Positions 9,078 to 17,649 of a stretch of 53,027 nucleotides of DNA are shown here, piece by piece. The notes below the pieces were generated by a model. That model was given only the letters and a program-made list of their open reading frames with translations, ran no database searches and had not been told where the DNA came from. A program made the position numbers and the translations under genes. The stretch covers positions 1 through 53,027 of the forward strand of contig JABURP010000045.1 of assembly GCA_014762645.1 (NCBI GenBank), read 5' to 3'. This stretch comes from Crocinitomicaceae bacterium (GTDB lineage Bacteria > Bacteroidota > Bacteroidia > Flavobacteriales_D > Crocinitomicaceae). Each line of letters begins with the position of its first letter. The stretch's first letter is position 1.

Positions 9078-9095
9078 ATATACCGATTGGTATAA
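9078..9095. promoter_or_regulatory. Second TetR operator, upstream of the hydrolase gene
   Basis: ATATACC-GATT-GGTATAA matches the reverse complement of the operator at 8425-8442 in the 12-bp core TACCGATTGGTA. It sits 12 bp before the hydrolase ATG at 9108 and 16 bp after the regulator stop codon. Confidence 0.75.
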
Positions 9096-9107
9096 AAAAG
9101 AAACAAA

Positions 9108-9962
9108 ATGAATATGAAGTTAATGATGATAAGAACCTACTTCGGGATTAGTTCAATGCTGAATCCTGAAAAAGCTGCACGTAAGAGTTTCAACATCTTT
9201 CAGAAAGTGCGAAAAAAAGGAATAAGAGACCGCGAAGTTCCATTTTACCAGGACGCCCGAAAATTTAAGGTTCAAAGTGCAAATGAAGCGATAGACTGTT
9301 TTGAATTGGGCGATCCCAACGGCGGACTAGTTATACTTGTGCATGGATGGGATTCCAATGCGGGTAGTATGTCTAAACTGGCTGTAAAATTTGCCACAAA
9401 AGGATTTAGAGTAATCTCATTTAATTTACCTGGTCATGCTTTTTACAAATCTTCCTCTACCAACTTGTTGGAATGTAAGAATGCAATGATAGATCTTTTG
9501 AACTTCATTGGTCCAAAAGAACCTGTATCAGTTGTCGCTCATTCTTTTGGAGCTGCAGTAGTGGCCAACGCCCTTTCGGAGTCTGGTTATGCAGCAGATC
9601 GTATGGTGTTTTTGACGAACCCCAACAAAATGGAAGATATTTTCACCGAGTTTAAGGAAATTATTGGCTTAAGACAAAAAGCTTACCGCGCATTAGTGCG
9701 ACATACTTCTCAACTGCTGGGTGCGCCTATCCAAACACTGGATGTATCTGCCAACCTGAAGAAAGTAAAGTTTGATAAACTCTTGTTAATTCATGATCAG
9801 CATGATCAGGTTTTACCGCATACCAACTCTTTTGAGATCAATTCGGACCACAAAAACGTTCAGTTGATCACAATGGAAAAAGTAGGGCATTACCGCATGC
9901 TGTGGAACGAAGAGGTGACCAACAGGTCAGTGGCATTTGTGGAAGGGAAAGAGGTATTGTGA
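9108..9962 (+). CDS. Alpha/beta hydrolase under TetR control
   Basis: A 284-residue alpha/beta-hydrolase fold protein. An oxyanion-hole strand VILVHGWDSNAG occurs near residue 75, the nucleophile elbow AHSFG near residue 146, an acid-bearing LLIHDQHDQVLP near residue 225 and the catalytic His in EKVGHYRMLW near residue 263. The substrate is probably an ester, lactone or related small molecule; nothing seen narrows this. There is no signal peptide, so it is likely cytoplasmic, although the N-terminus is basic and somewhat hydrophobic. The upstream palindrome shared with the TetR gene suggests induction by the substrate or a related compound. Confidence 0.85.
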   Translation: MNMKLMMIRTYFGISSMLNPEKAARKSFNIFQKVRKKGIRDREVPFYQDARKFKVQSANEAIDCFELGDPNGGLVILVHGWDSNAGSMSKLAVKFATKGFRVISFNLPGHAFYKSSSTNLLECKNAMIDLLNFIGPKEPVSVVAHSFGAAVVANALSESGYAADRMVFLTNPNKMEDIFTEFKEIIGLRQKAYRALVRHTSQLLGAPIQTLDVSANLKKVKFDKLLLIHDQHDQVLPHTNSFEINSDHKNVQLITMEKVGHYRMLWNEEVTNRSVAFVEGKEVL

Positions 9963-9964
9963 TA

Positions 9965-9990
9965 CTAGACGCTAGATGCTAGACGTTAGA
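9965..9990. repeat. Short tandem repeat of a CTAGACG-like unit
   Basis: Three degenerate copies of CTAGACG / CTAGATG / CTAGACG follow the hydrolase stop codon directly, and a small perfect inverted repeat TCGGA-AG-TCCGA follows at 9993-10004. It resembles the simple intergenic repeats seen in other Bacteroidota genomes. No function is evident. Confidence 0.5.
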
Positions 9991-10058
9991 ACTCGGAAGT
10001 CCGACTGAAATTATATGAGCTGTTGGTCAATCACAACTCACTATTCTGTTGATCGTGG

Positions 10059-12491
10059 TTATTTAACAATCACCCGTTTGGAGCCGTATCGTTTGTTGGC
10101 CCCATCAGTTAAGATCATCAAATAAGTTCCGGCACCAAGCTCTTTTACGGAGAAGTGGTTAACACTTGCTCCATTAAGGGTTTGTTTCTTCATAAACTGA
10201 CCATTGATGGCATATATTTCAACAGCATATTTACCTTCTTTCCAGTTGGTAAGATCTATGAAGATTGAATCATCAGAAGGATTAGGATAAATTGAGTATT
10301 CTGATGCTGTATATGATAGCTCTTCAACACTCACAGAGTGCACTCTGTATCCAAAACAGTATTGTCCGGGCATAAAAATATTGGTTTCACACCATCCTTT
10401 TTTATCCACAGGTGACCCCAGTGTATTCAGTGAATAATCCGGGTGTATCTGCCAGTCAGATTGGGCATTTGGGCGATACAACAGCACAACACTGTCTTCT
10501 TGAAATGCTTGTCCACCTACTGCTTGTAAAATTGAATGATCGAGATCACCTGTAGTGTTATTTTGAGCATTGAATTCAAACCGTAACTCACCTTGTACAT
10601 TATCCAGATCTATCCCATGAATGTTCCAATACCTGTCCTGAGATACCACTACATTGGTGAGATTTGTCGTTCCATCTGCGTACACCCAGTTATGTTCAAC
10701 CCTCAAATATGCAGAATCAGTGATGGAGGTTGTAAATAACCTCATATTGGCATAGGTAAAGGTTTTAATTCCTGCTGCTGTCAGCACTTCATTTTGAGCG
10801 GTTACGGCGTCATTTATTTTTTCATCCATATTCAAAGCAGCAAAAACCGGTTCAAAAGGCACACTAAAAGTAAATGAGGCAAAGTCGCCACTCATGGTGA
10901 TCATATCCGTATGTTCATTCCATCCGGCATCCATAAAGGTTACCTGAAGCGGAACATCTGTATGATTGTTTGCTGCTCCTTTTAGTTTCTGGTCAACAAC
11001 AATCGTGACATCATAATTACCTCCATTTTGAGTAGAAGTCATATTTGTTATGGCAAATTGCGAGTATCCTGGTTGAAAGATCCAATCGTCAAAAAACTGA
11101 GTAACGTCAACACCTGCTACGCTATTCATTGCGTCTCTGAATTGTGCACTGGAAATACTTCCTCCCCCATAGGTATTTTGAACTGCTTTAAGTCCTGCAA
11201 AAAAGTTAGCATCTCCCAAATACCCTCTCAGTGTATGCACCACATCTGCTCCTTTGCGATAACTGTGTTCACCGTACGTCCATTTTAACGGAACAGCATT
11301 GAGTGCATAATGTCCACTATCATCAACATGAGCCCGGTGAAGCACGTTATAGTGGTTATCTCTGACAGCTGTCATGTAGGTGTCATAATCATAAACATTT
11401 TCTAAAAAAATATGTTCTGAATAGACCGCCATACCTTCATTGATCCACATTTCTTCAGCCGTTTCACACGTCACCCAATCACCCCACCAGTGGTGTGAGA
11501 GTTCATGGGCCATTAACGTTTCATAAGTAAGCAATCCATTAGCTGTTAACAAAGGATAAGCAATATTCGTGGCATGCTCCATAGCTCCTGAACTGAACGG
11601 TACAAGCACAAACCCCACCCTTTCCCAAACATAAGGCCCATATTGCGCTTCGAAAGCAGCTATGGCGTTATGAAGGTTGAGAAAAGAGTTTTTAAGATTG
11701 GTCGTGTCCGCGTCTCTCGCCGTCAACCATACTGGAATCGAAATTCCCTGAAGACTTGAAAAATATGGATCGCTCACATGGACGTATTCTCCTACTGCAA
11801 CAGATGCCAGGTATGATGGTATTGGTTCAGAAAGCACCCAGGAAGTCAATAAACTGTCCGTGCCGACAGTTTGCACATTAGTGCGGGTACCGTTACAATA
11901 AGCCGTAAAGTTGTTAGCTGTTAATACCTGATAATCGTACGTGGCCCGCTCTACAAAATTATCAAAGCAAGGGTGCCATGCTCTTCCAAAATTGTGGGGT
12001 ATGGACTCAAAACCCACACCCAGATTATAAAAATGTGTGAGTTGCATATAAAATCCACCCCAACCGGAAGGGTCCATCTGTGGAACTCCACCATAATAAA
12101 CTGTTAAACTGTCAATTGATCCGGTTGTTACGGTACCTCCAAAATTTGCAACGATTAAGGTATCATTGTATGAAAACGGAACCTGATTCCCCTGAAAAAC
12201 GATTGAATCTATGTTTAACTGAAGTAGATCAAGACTAAGGGTATTGATATCCATCAAGGCTTTAAATTTCACCTCACAGGCCCCATAAAGTAAGTTAGAG
12301 GGTGCTTGTGTGAAATCCAGAAAAATGGAATAATTTAAAACATCTACCGTGTCACTTCTCAAGCTTTCATCACCCGATTTATATTTTTTCAAATGGAGGT
12401 CATCCAGTAATTGATGTTTAAGTTGACAGGTGGGTTGACCATAAGAAAATATCCCCAAAAGCAGAGTGAAAAGTAATAAGCTTCGTTTCAT
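10059..12491 (-). CDS. T9SS-exported M1 family metallopeptidase
   Basis: An 810-residue secreted aminopeptidase-like enzyme. A signal peptide (MKRSLLLFTLLLGIFSYGQ) is followed by the N-terminal beta domain of M1 peptidases. The substrate-binding motif appears as GAMEH near residue 300 (GAMEN in classical members). The zinc site HELSHHWWGDW with a downstream INEGMAVY glutamate lies near residues 328-352, so HExxH(18)E is intact. The C-terminal 80 residues (YPNPSDDSIFIDL, then GTYLMILTDG and KRVIVK) form a type A T9SS sorting domain, so the enzyme is sent to the cell surface or medium. It probably trims peptides for nutrition. It appears monocistronic, and the next minus-strand gene lies 45 bp upstream... 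that is, nearer the window start side the hydrolase converges on it. Confidence 0.92.
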   Translation of the reverse strand: MKRSLLLFTLLLGIFSYGQPTCQLKHQLLDDLHLKKYKSGDESLRSDTVDVLNYSIFLDFTQAPSNLLYGACEVKFKALMDINTLSLDLLQLNIDSIVFQGNQVPFSYNDTLIVANFGGTVTTGSIDSLTVYYGGVPQMDPSGWGGFYMQLTHFYNLGVGFESIPHNFGRAWHPCFDNFVERATYDYQVLTANNFTAYCNGTRTNVQTVGTDSLLTSWVLSEPIPSYLASVAVGEYVHVSDPYFSSLQGISIPVWLTARDADTTNLKNSFLNLHNAIAAFEAQYGPYVWERVGFVLVPFSSGAMEHATNIAYPLLTANGLLTYETLMAHELSHHWWGDWVTCETAEEMWINEGMAVYSEHIFLENVYDYDTYMTAVRDNHYNVLHRAHVDDSGHYALNAVPLKWTYGEHSYRKGADVVHTLRGYLGDANFFAGLKAVQNTYGGGSISSAQFRDAMNSVAGVDVTQFFDDWIFQPGYSQFAITNMTSTQNGGNYDVTIVVDQKLKGAANNHTDVPLQVTFMDAGWNEHTDMITMSGDFASFTFSVPFEPVFAALNMDEKINDAVTAQNEVLTAAGIKTFTYANMRLFTTSITDSAYLRVEHNWVYADGTTNLTNVVVSQDRYWNIHGIDLDNVQGELRFEFNAQNNTTGDLDHSILQAVGGQAFQEDSVVLLYRPNAQSDWQIHPDYSLNTLGSPVDKKGWCETNIFMPGQYCFGYRVHSVSVEELSYTASEYSIYPNPSDDSIFIDLTNWKEGKYAVEIYAINGQFMKKQTLNGASVNHFSVKELGAGTYLMILTDGANKRYGSKRVIVK

Positions 12492-12536
12492 TTCAATAAA
12501 TTGATCAATAAAGTTACGAAAAAGAGGAGACTGTGC

Positions 12537-13022
12537 CTAACCTATAGGTTCACTTCCACCAAGAAATTCAGACAGTGCAATAATCGATTTGATCAGGCCA
12601 TCCACCATAAGAACTGTTAAAAATCCAATTTCAATTTGGTACGTTCGAATTTCTTTTGTGATGACAAAAACATAGATTCCAACAGTAATTAAGCAGGCTA
12701 ATGAAAGTATATCCGCACCTGGCCACTGCTGTAGCCAAAATAGTGTAGCAAATAATTGAATTCCTGCCATAACGATAAGTAAAGACTTCTTTACTGTACC
12801 AAAAGAATTGTCCGAAAAGGTGTAAAGTATTACCAGCAAGCATCCAATTAAGAAAAGGTAATATCCATCAATGGCTACTGCCGGAACGGGTATCATAGTA
12901 ACACCAAGTGCCACCGCAAATACACCATTTATAACACGGCTAAATGTATCTTTTACACGAAAAACCTGAATGAGTGCAAAAAGTCCTGCCAGGATGATCA
13001 GAATAATAAAAAGTTCTCTCAC
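12537..13022 (-). CDS. Small multi-pass membrane protein, unknown
   Basis: A 161-residue protein with five predicted membrane helices and short polar loops. I do not recognise the family. Translation appears to start at a GTG (13020-13022) that shares its first base with the last base of the upstream GNAT stop codon (TAG/GTG). No ATG occurs before about residue 42, which supports the GTG start. It is the last gene of the minus-strand group DinB-like, GNAT, membrane protein. No function can be assigned. Confidence 0.6.
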   Translation of the reverse strand: MRELFIILIILAGLFALIQVFRVKDTFSRVINGVFAVALGVTMIPVPAVAIDGYYLFLIGCLLVILYTFSDNSFGTVKKSLLIVMAGIQLFATLFWLQQWPGADILSLACLITVGIYVFVITKEIRTYQIEIGFLTVLMVDGLIKSIIALSEFLGGSEPIG

Positions 13023-13627
13023 TATCGTTTATAATTAGGGTTTTCCCAGGCCATCAATACCTGATCATAAAACTCACCGTCCATACCTCTTACCCGTTCT
13101 TTGATGATGGCTTCTGTTTTGAATCCAGTGCCTTCAAACAATTTTATCCTGTCAGGGTCATAATTGACTTCCATCTCTAAACGCTTTATGTCATGTCTGT
13201 ACTTTGCCAGATAATCCAGGAATCCCATAAATATTCCACGGCCCACACCTTTATCCTGATAATCGGGTCTCACAGCAATCGTATAATTTGTCAAAATATG
13301 GTCATATACGGCAAGGCCAATTTTCTCTGCATGACCGAATCCAATGATTTCACTATCGTCATTTTCTACCACCAAAAAAATACAACTATCTTCTGGTTTA
13401 TTGAGCAGTGAAAAGATATAGGTTTGTGTGATTTCTTCTGGGCGTCTGGTAATGCCACGCACGTTCCCGGCTACCTTTGCATAAATGTTTGCAATGGCCA
13501 TACGATCGGTCCTATGCGCTTTTCTGATGTTCACGTTAGAAATATACTTAAAAATCCGATATTGAGTGCGATTCAGGTATTTTTTGGAGCCGTTAATAGC
13601 TACTATTTGTTCTGAAAATTTCTGCAA
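13022..13627 (-). CDS. GNAT family N-acetyltransferase
   Basis: A protein of up to 201 residues with one GNAT domain from about residue 33 (VNIRKAHRTDRMAIANIY). Its acetyl-CoA-binding motif A is YQDKGVGRGIFMGFL near residue 141 (Q-x-x-G-x-G/A pattern). Such enzymes move an acetyl group from acetyl-CoA to an amine; the acceptor is unknown. The start is uncertain. The frame opens at a TTG (13625-13627), and a GTG at residue 32 (13534) directly precedes the first domain strand. The first ATG lies at residue 43, too late for an intact domain. It lies 9 bp after the DinB-like gene, with a one-base overlap to the next gene. Confidence 0.8.
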   Translation of the reverse strand: MQKFSEQIVAINGSKKYLNRTQYRIFKYISNVNIRKAHRTDRMAIANIYAKVAGNVRGITRRPEEITQTYIFSLLNKPEDSCIFLVVENDDSEIIGFGHAEKIGLAVYDHILTNYTIAVRPDYQDKGVGRGIFMGFLDYLAKYRHDIKRLEMEVNYDPDRIKLFEGTGFKTEAIIKERVRGMDGEFYDQVLMAWENPNYKR

Positions 13628-13636
13628 TAGAATCGG

Positions 13637-14206
13637 CTATTGTTCTTCGTCTTTCCGATTAAACAATTCCAACACCTCACTTGCCTGATTAAAGTGCCTT
13701 TTTTCATGCTCGATAATAATATCAAAGGCGGTATCCAGGCGGTACACAATCATTCGATTCGCAGGGCTGGAAATTTTTTTCCGTGCTTTTATTTGAGCGT
13801 CAAGGTCCTCATAGTAGCGAAGAAGTTTTTCCTGAACATCCTGAAATTCATCCGGAACATTACCTGAAATATTACTGACATCAGGCTGCCAGAGATCAAA
13901 GGTTTTCATCTTTTTCCTTCGGTCGGCTGATACCCCTTTGAGAATCATTTTTTCATTTAAACGTACAAATGGTATAAGTGAAAACAACCAGGGTGTTTTG
14001 TACCTGCTTCCGCTTAGAAGTTTATCAAATATTTCGAAATAAGTTCTACCCACAACATTGAGGTGCTCCAATACCTCAGCGATACTCCATTTGTCAGAAT
14101 TTGGCTTCCAGTTAAGAACTTCCGGGGATAACTTACCAAACGACTTTTGCACCTGCTCGTTAATTGATCTTAATTGTTGAACCCTATCATTTTCAGGTAT
14201 AACCAT
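13637..14206 (-). CDS. DinB-like (DinB/YfiT superfamily) protein
   Basis: A 189-residue four-helix-bundle protein of the DinB/YfiT superfamily. It contains SDKWSIAEVLEHLNVVG near residue 49 and HEKRHFNQASEVLE near residue 168, which supply the histidines of the usual metal site. Members are often metal-dependent thiol-handling enzymes; the reaction here is unknown. The frame extends upstream to a TTG at 14239, but that codon is part of a TTTG -33 box, so the ATG at 14204-14206 was chosen. That ATG lies only 3 nt after the -7 box, so the message may be leaderless. It heads the group with the GNAT and membrane-protein genes. Confidence 0.78.
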   Translation of the reverse strand: MVIPENDRVQQLRSINEQVQKSFGKLSPEVLNWKPNSDKWSIAEVLEHLNVVGRTYFEIFDKLLSGSRYKTPWLFSLIPFVRLNEKMILKGVSADRRKKMKTFDLWQPDVSNISGNVPDEFQDVQEKLLRYYEDLDAQIKARKKISSPANRMIVYRLDTAFDIIIEHEKRHFNQASEVLELFNRKDEEQ

Positions 14207-14209
14207 ACT

Positions 14210-14240
14210 CAAATATACCGGATTAGATCGTTTATTCAAA
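14210..14240 (-). promoter_or_regulatory. Promoter of the DinB-like/GNAT group
   Basis: On the minus strand TTTG (14240-14237) and TATATTTG (14217-14210) are separated by 19 nt, a full match to the Bacteroidota consensus. The predicted transcription start coincides with, or nearly with, the A of the ATG at 14206. Confidence 0.6.
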
Positions 14241-14400
14241 AACGACTTAATATAAGTTGAAAAATCACGATTACACCAGTGTTTATCCTAATCTCAAACC
14301 TTTTTAGTTAATCAAGATTTAACTGTGAACAACTCTATTCATCTGTTACCTTTTAGCAGAATCATTGCTATATCTTTATAAGTTGATACAAAGGTTGGTT

Positions 14401-15399
14401 ATGGAAATGCTAAGGGTTGAAAATATCGTTAAGCAATACAGCGGACATACCGCATTAGACGATATTTCAATTACTACAAAACGAGGAGAAATCTTTGGCC
14501 TTTTAGGTCCTAATGGAGCAGGTAAAACGAGTTTGATTCGAATCATTAATCAAATTACCGGTCCTGATGTTGGAAAGATCTTTATCGAAGGCCGCGAACT
14601 CAAGCGTTCAGATATTGAGCATATTGGTTATCTCCCTGAAGAAAGAGGTCTTTATAAAAAGATGAAGGTAAAGGACCAGGTAATGTACTTTGCCCGGTTA
14701 AAAGGACTTTCAAAGTCTGAAGCAAAGCGCAAAATGAACGAGTGGTTTGAAAAGTTCGAAATTACTTCGTGGTACGACAAGAAAGTAGAAGAACTTTCAA
14801 AGGGTATGGCGCAAAAAATCCAGTTCATTATTACCGTGATCCACGAACCCAAAATATTGATTCTTGATGAGCCGTTTAGTGGTTTTGACCCCATAAACAC
14901 AGAGCTTATTAAACAAGAGATCCTGAGTCTTAAGAAAAAAGGCACCTCTATCATGATTTCTACGCACAACATGAATTCTGTGGAGGAAATCTGTGATTCT
15001 ATTGCGCTCATCAATAAAGCCAAGTTAGTATTAGACGGTAAGTTAAGTGACGTCAAAAACAAATTTCGTTCAAACACTTACGCCATTCAGTTTAAAGGGA
15101 TGATGTTTGCGTTTGCCAACGCATTATTCGCGAGTTTTTCCCTTGAGCATTCTGAACAAATTGACGAAGACCGGGCAATTGCACACGTCAAGCTGCTCAA
15201 AGGAAATACGTTGAATGACCTGCTAAAAACGGTTATACCAGTAGTAGAAATTGAAGCCGTTCACGAGATTGTACCTTCCATGAATGATATTTTTATTGAG
15301 GCGGTTACCGGTGCTAAAAAAAGCAATGAATACCTAAAAAATGACGAAACCCCTGAAGAAGGTGGTAACAAAGCAGAGGAAGGAGGGTCAGATGAGTAA
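14401..15399 (+). CDS. ABC transporter ATPase, NatA-like
   Basis: ATP-binding subunit of an ABC-2 exporter whose permease is the next gene. The start ATG at 14401 (MEMLRVENIVKQYSG) was chosen over an ATG at 14365 because the ABC fold begins there. Walker A GPNGAGKT lies at residues 36-43, the signature is the variant LSKGMAQKIQF near residue 132, and Walker B plus D-loop is ILILDEPFSGFDP. The last 100 residues contain a DUF4162-type domain followed by an acidic tail (PEEGGNKAEEGGSDE). The stop codon overlaps the permease start by 8 bp. NatA/NatB systems export Na+ in Bacillus; that substrate is only a guess here. Confidence 0.88.
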   Translation: MEMLRVENIVKQYSGHTALDDISITTKRGEIFGLLGPNGAGKTSLIRIINQITGPDVGKIFIEGRELKRSDIEHIGYLPEERGLYKKMKVKDQVMYFARLKGLSKSEAKRKMNEWFEKFEITSWYDKKVEELSKGMAQKIQFIITVIHEPKILILDEPFSGFDPINTELIKQEILSLKKKGTSIMISTHNMNSVEEICDSIALINKAKLVLDGKLSDVKNKFRSNTYAIQFKGMMFAFANALFASFSLEHSEQIDEDRAIAHVKLLKGNTLNDLLKTVIPVVEIEAVHEIVPSMNDIFIEAVTGAKKSNEYLKNDETPEEGGNKAEEGGSDE

Positions 15400-16741
15400 G
15401 GTCGGATTAGTAATAGCACGGGAATATTCTACACGGGTTAAGAAGAGATCATTCTTTGTTTTGACGTTGTTAATTCCCATTTTAATGGCTCTGGTAGGGA
15501 TTGCAGCAATTTGGTTCACCATAGAAAAGGAAAAACATTATAAAGTGCTGATCTCAGATCCCGAAAATATTACAGAATCTAAGATTTTTGTGAGTCATGA
15601 CGATAGTGACCCACCTGCTACCTTTTATTTTACCGAACAAGAGCTAGGCCCGGATGATTACAGCCGTGAGGACCTGAAGGACTTTGATATATTTATCGGT
15701 GTTGGTCGAAATACCTTTACCAACAAAACGATAAAGGGAATTTACCGGGAAGAACCATCTAAATACGCTCGAAACTATATCCTTGACAAACTTGAAACGC
15801 GTCTGGAGGAATATTGGGCGGTTGATCATGGTATACCATTACAAACCTACCGGGAAATTGATCAAAACTTCAAGTTTGATCTGCATGATGTTGAGGATGT
15901 GGGTCTTTCTGAAGGTGAACTCAGCAAGAAAGATACACGTGAGGAGAAAACCAAAAAACAGGGCGTGGGATTTGGTTTTTCAATATTGATTTTTGTGTTT
16001 TTAATGGTATATGCTGGTCAAGTTATGCGCGGGGTTCTCGAAGAAAAAACAAGTCGGGTTGTTGAAATAGTCGTTTCATCTGTAAAGCCTTTTGAGCTGA
16101 TGATGGGAAAGATAATAGCCATAGGCCTGGTTGGGCTAACCCAGTTTCTTATGTGGGTGGTGCTATTAACTATTATAATGGCTGGTGTACAAGCCCTTTT
16201 CATTTCCGACTTGGACCCTGAAACACTTCAGGCACTGGGAGATATGCAAATGAACCCTGGAGAGTCAGGTAAAATATCAGAAAGTGAAAGTACGGCAGCA
16301 ATACTCTTCTTCCAGGAAATAAAATGGGGAATTCTGATTCCACTGTTTTTTGTTTATTTTATCGGAGGTTACCTACTCTATGCCAGTATTTTTGCCATAG
16401 TTGGTGCAGCTGCCGACTCTGAAACAGACACACAGCAGCTGATCATACCCGTAATGATTCCGTTGATGTTTGTTTATATTGTGTCCATTTCAATTCTTGG
16501 TAGTCCGGATAGTTCTGCAGCAATAATAGGATCTTATGTGCCGTTTTCATCACCTATCATTATGTTACAAAGGGTAGCGGCCGGAACTGTCGCTTTTTGG
16601 GAAGTCATACTTTCCTTACTCATTTTAATCGGAACATTTGTTTTAACCACATACTTAGCTGGCAAAGTTTACAGAACAGGTATTCTCATGTATGGTAAAA
16701 AAGCCAGTTGGAAGGAAATTATTAAATGGCTCAGACACTAA
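15392..16741 (+). CDS. ABC-2 type permease, NatB-like
   Basis: A 449-residue membrane permease paired with the NatA-like ATPase. It starts MSKVGLVIAREYSTRVKKRSF, then a first membrane segment at about 21-43, a large extracytoplasmic domain of roughly 170 residues, and five or six further helices in the C-terminal half. Typical ABC-2 family landmarks include VMRGVLEEKTSRVVEIVVSS before the second segment. The ATG at 15392 lies inside the end of the upstream gene and is preceded by AGGAGG with 5-nt spacing. That is a strong Shine-Dalgarno sequence for this phylum, although it also encodes the Glu-Gly-Gly tail of the ATPase. Confidence 0.87.
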   Translation: MSKVGLVIAREYSTRVKKRSFFVLTLLIPILMALVGIAAIWFTIEKEKHYKVLISDPENITESKIFVSHDDSDPPATFYFTEQELGPDDYSREDLKDFDIFIGVGRNTFTNKTIKGIYREEPSKYARNYILDKLETRLEEYWAVDHGIPLQTYREIDQNFKFDLHDVEDVGLSEGELSKKDTREEKTKKQGVGFGFSILIFVFLMVYAGQVMRGVLEEKTSRVVEIVVSSVKPFELMMGKIIAIGLVGLTQFLMWVVLLTIIMAGVQALFISDLDPETLQALGDMQMNPGESGKISESESTAAILFFQEIKWGILIPLFFVYFIGGYLLYASIFAIVGAAADSETDTQQLIIPVMIPLMFVYIVSISILGSPDSSAAIIGSYVPFSSPIIMLQRVAAGTVAFWEVILSLLILIGTFVLTTYLAGKVYRTGILMYGKKASWKEIIKWLRH

Positions 16742-16751
16742 ACTAAAAACG

Positions 16752-17648
16752 TTGAAAACAAACCGCATTGCGATAATTGATCTTGGTACGAACACCTTCA
16801 ATCTACTGATAGTGGACAAAAAGGATAACGGTTTCGATAAAGTATACAGCACCAAGATTGGCGTTGGCCTTGGGTTGGGAGGAATAAACAACCGTACAAT
16901 TGCTCCGGATGCCATGGAAAGAGGACTAGACGCGGTTGAACAATTTCTAAAAAAATGCCATGAACTGGAGGTATCCCGTATAAAAGCATTTGGTACTTCT
17001 GCCATCAGAGATGCTCAAAACAAAACGGAATTTTTATCGAAATTGAAACGACAATTTGATCTTGAAACTGAGGTTATCACAGGAAATCGTGAAGCGCAAT
17101 TGATTTATGAAGGAGTGAAAATAGGATATCCTTTTGAGCAACCCACGCTCATCATGGATATAGGTGGAGGGAGCACTGAATTTATTTATGCAGACAAGTC
17201 TGATGTTATAAAATCTGCCAGCTTTGATATTGGTACTGCAAGAATCTATCAAAGCTTCAAATTGTCCGACCCATACAGTTTAGATGATGTTCAGGAAGTA
17301 ATTGCGTATCTTGAAGAAAGAACTCATAATTTCTTTGATGATATTAAGACAGATATACTGATTGGAGCTAGTGGTTCATTCGAAACGTTTTACGCAATCC
17401 TAAACAAAGCGGATTATCCAGAAAATGAATTTGAAGATCTCGATACTCAAAAATTGTGGAAAATATTAGACGATATGATCCACTCAACATTTGAAGAACG
17501 CATGGCAAATCCGTATATTATCCCTATCAGAAAGAAAATGGCCCCAATTGCTGCCATAAAAATTAAATGGATCCTGGAAAAACTCGATATTAAAACACTT
17601 ACCATCTCCCCTTATGCCATGAAAGAAGGGGTAATAGAATTGATATAA
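16752..17648 (+). CDS. Ppx/GppA-family phosphatase
   Basis: A protein of about 298 residues of the ASKHA-fold exopolyphosphatase/pppGpp phosphohydrolase family. It shows RIAIIDLGTNTFNLLIVD at the N-terminus (phosphate 1 motif), the catalytic-glutamate region, DIGGGSTEFIY near residue 136 (phosphate 2) and GASGSFETF near residue 205. Only the catalytic two-domain core is present, as in the short Ppx forms. I place the start at the TTG at 16752, 10 bp after the permease stop. The only in-frame ATG (16692) would make a 20-residue extension inside the permease gene. The substrate (polyphosphate or pppGpp) cannot be decided from sequence. It is the third gene of a packed unit. Confidence 0.82.
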   Translation: MKTNRIAIIDLGTNTFNLLIVDKKDNGFDKVYSTKIGVGLGLGGINNRTIAPDAMERGLDAVEQFLKKCHELEVSRIKAFGTSAIRDAQNKTEFLSKLKRQFDLETEVITGNREAQLIYEGVKIGYPFEQPTLIMDIGGGSTEFIYADKSDVIKSASFDIGTARIYQSFKLSDPYSLDDVQEVIAYLEERTHNFFDDIKTDILIGASGSFETFYAILNKADYPENEFEDLDTQKLWKILDDMIHSTFEERMANPYIIPIRKKMAPIAAIKIKWILEKLDIKTLTISPYAMKEGVIELI

Positions 17649-17649
17649 A

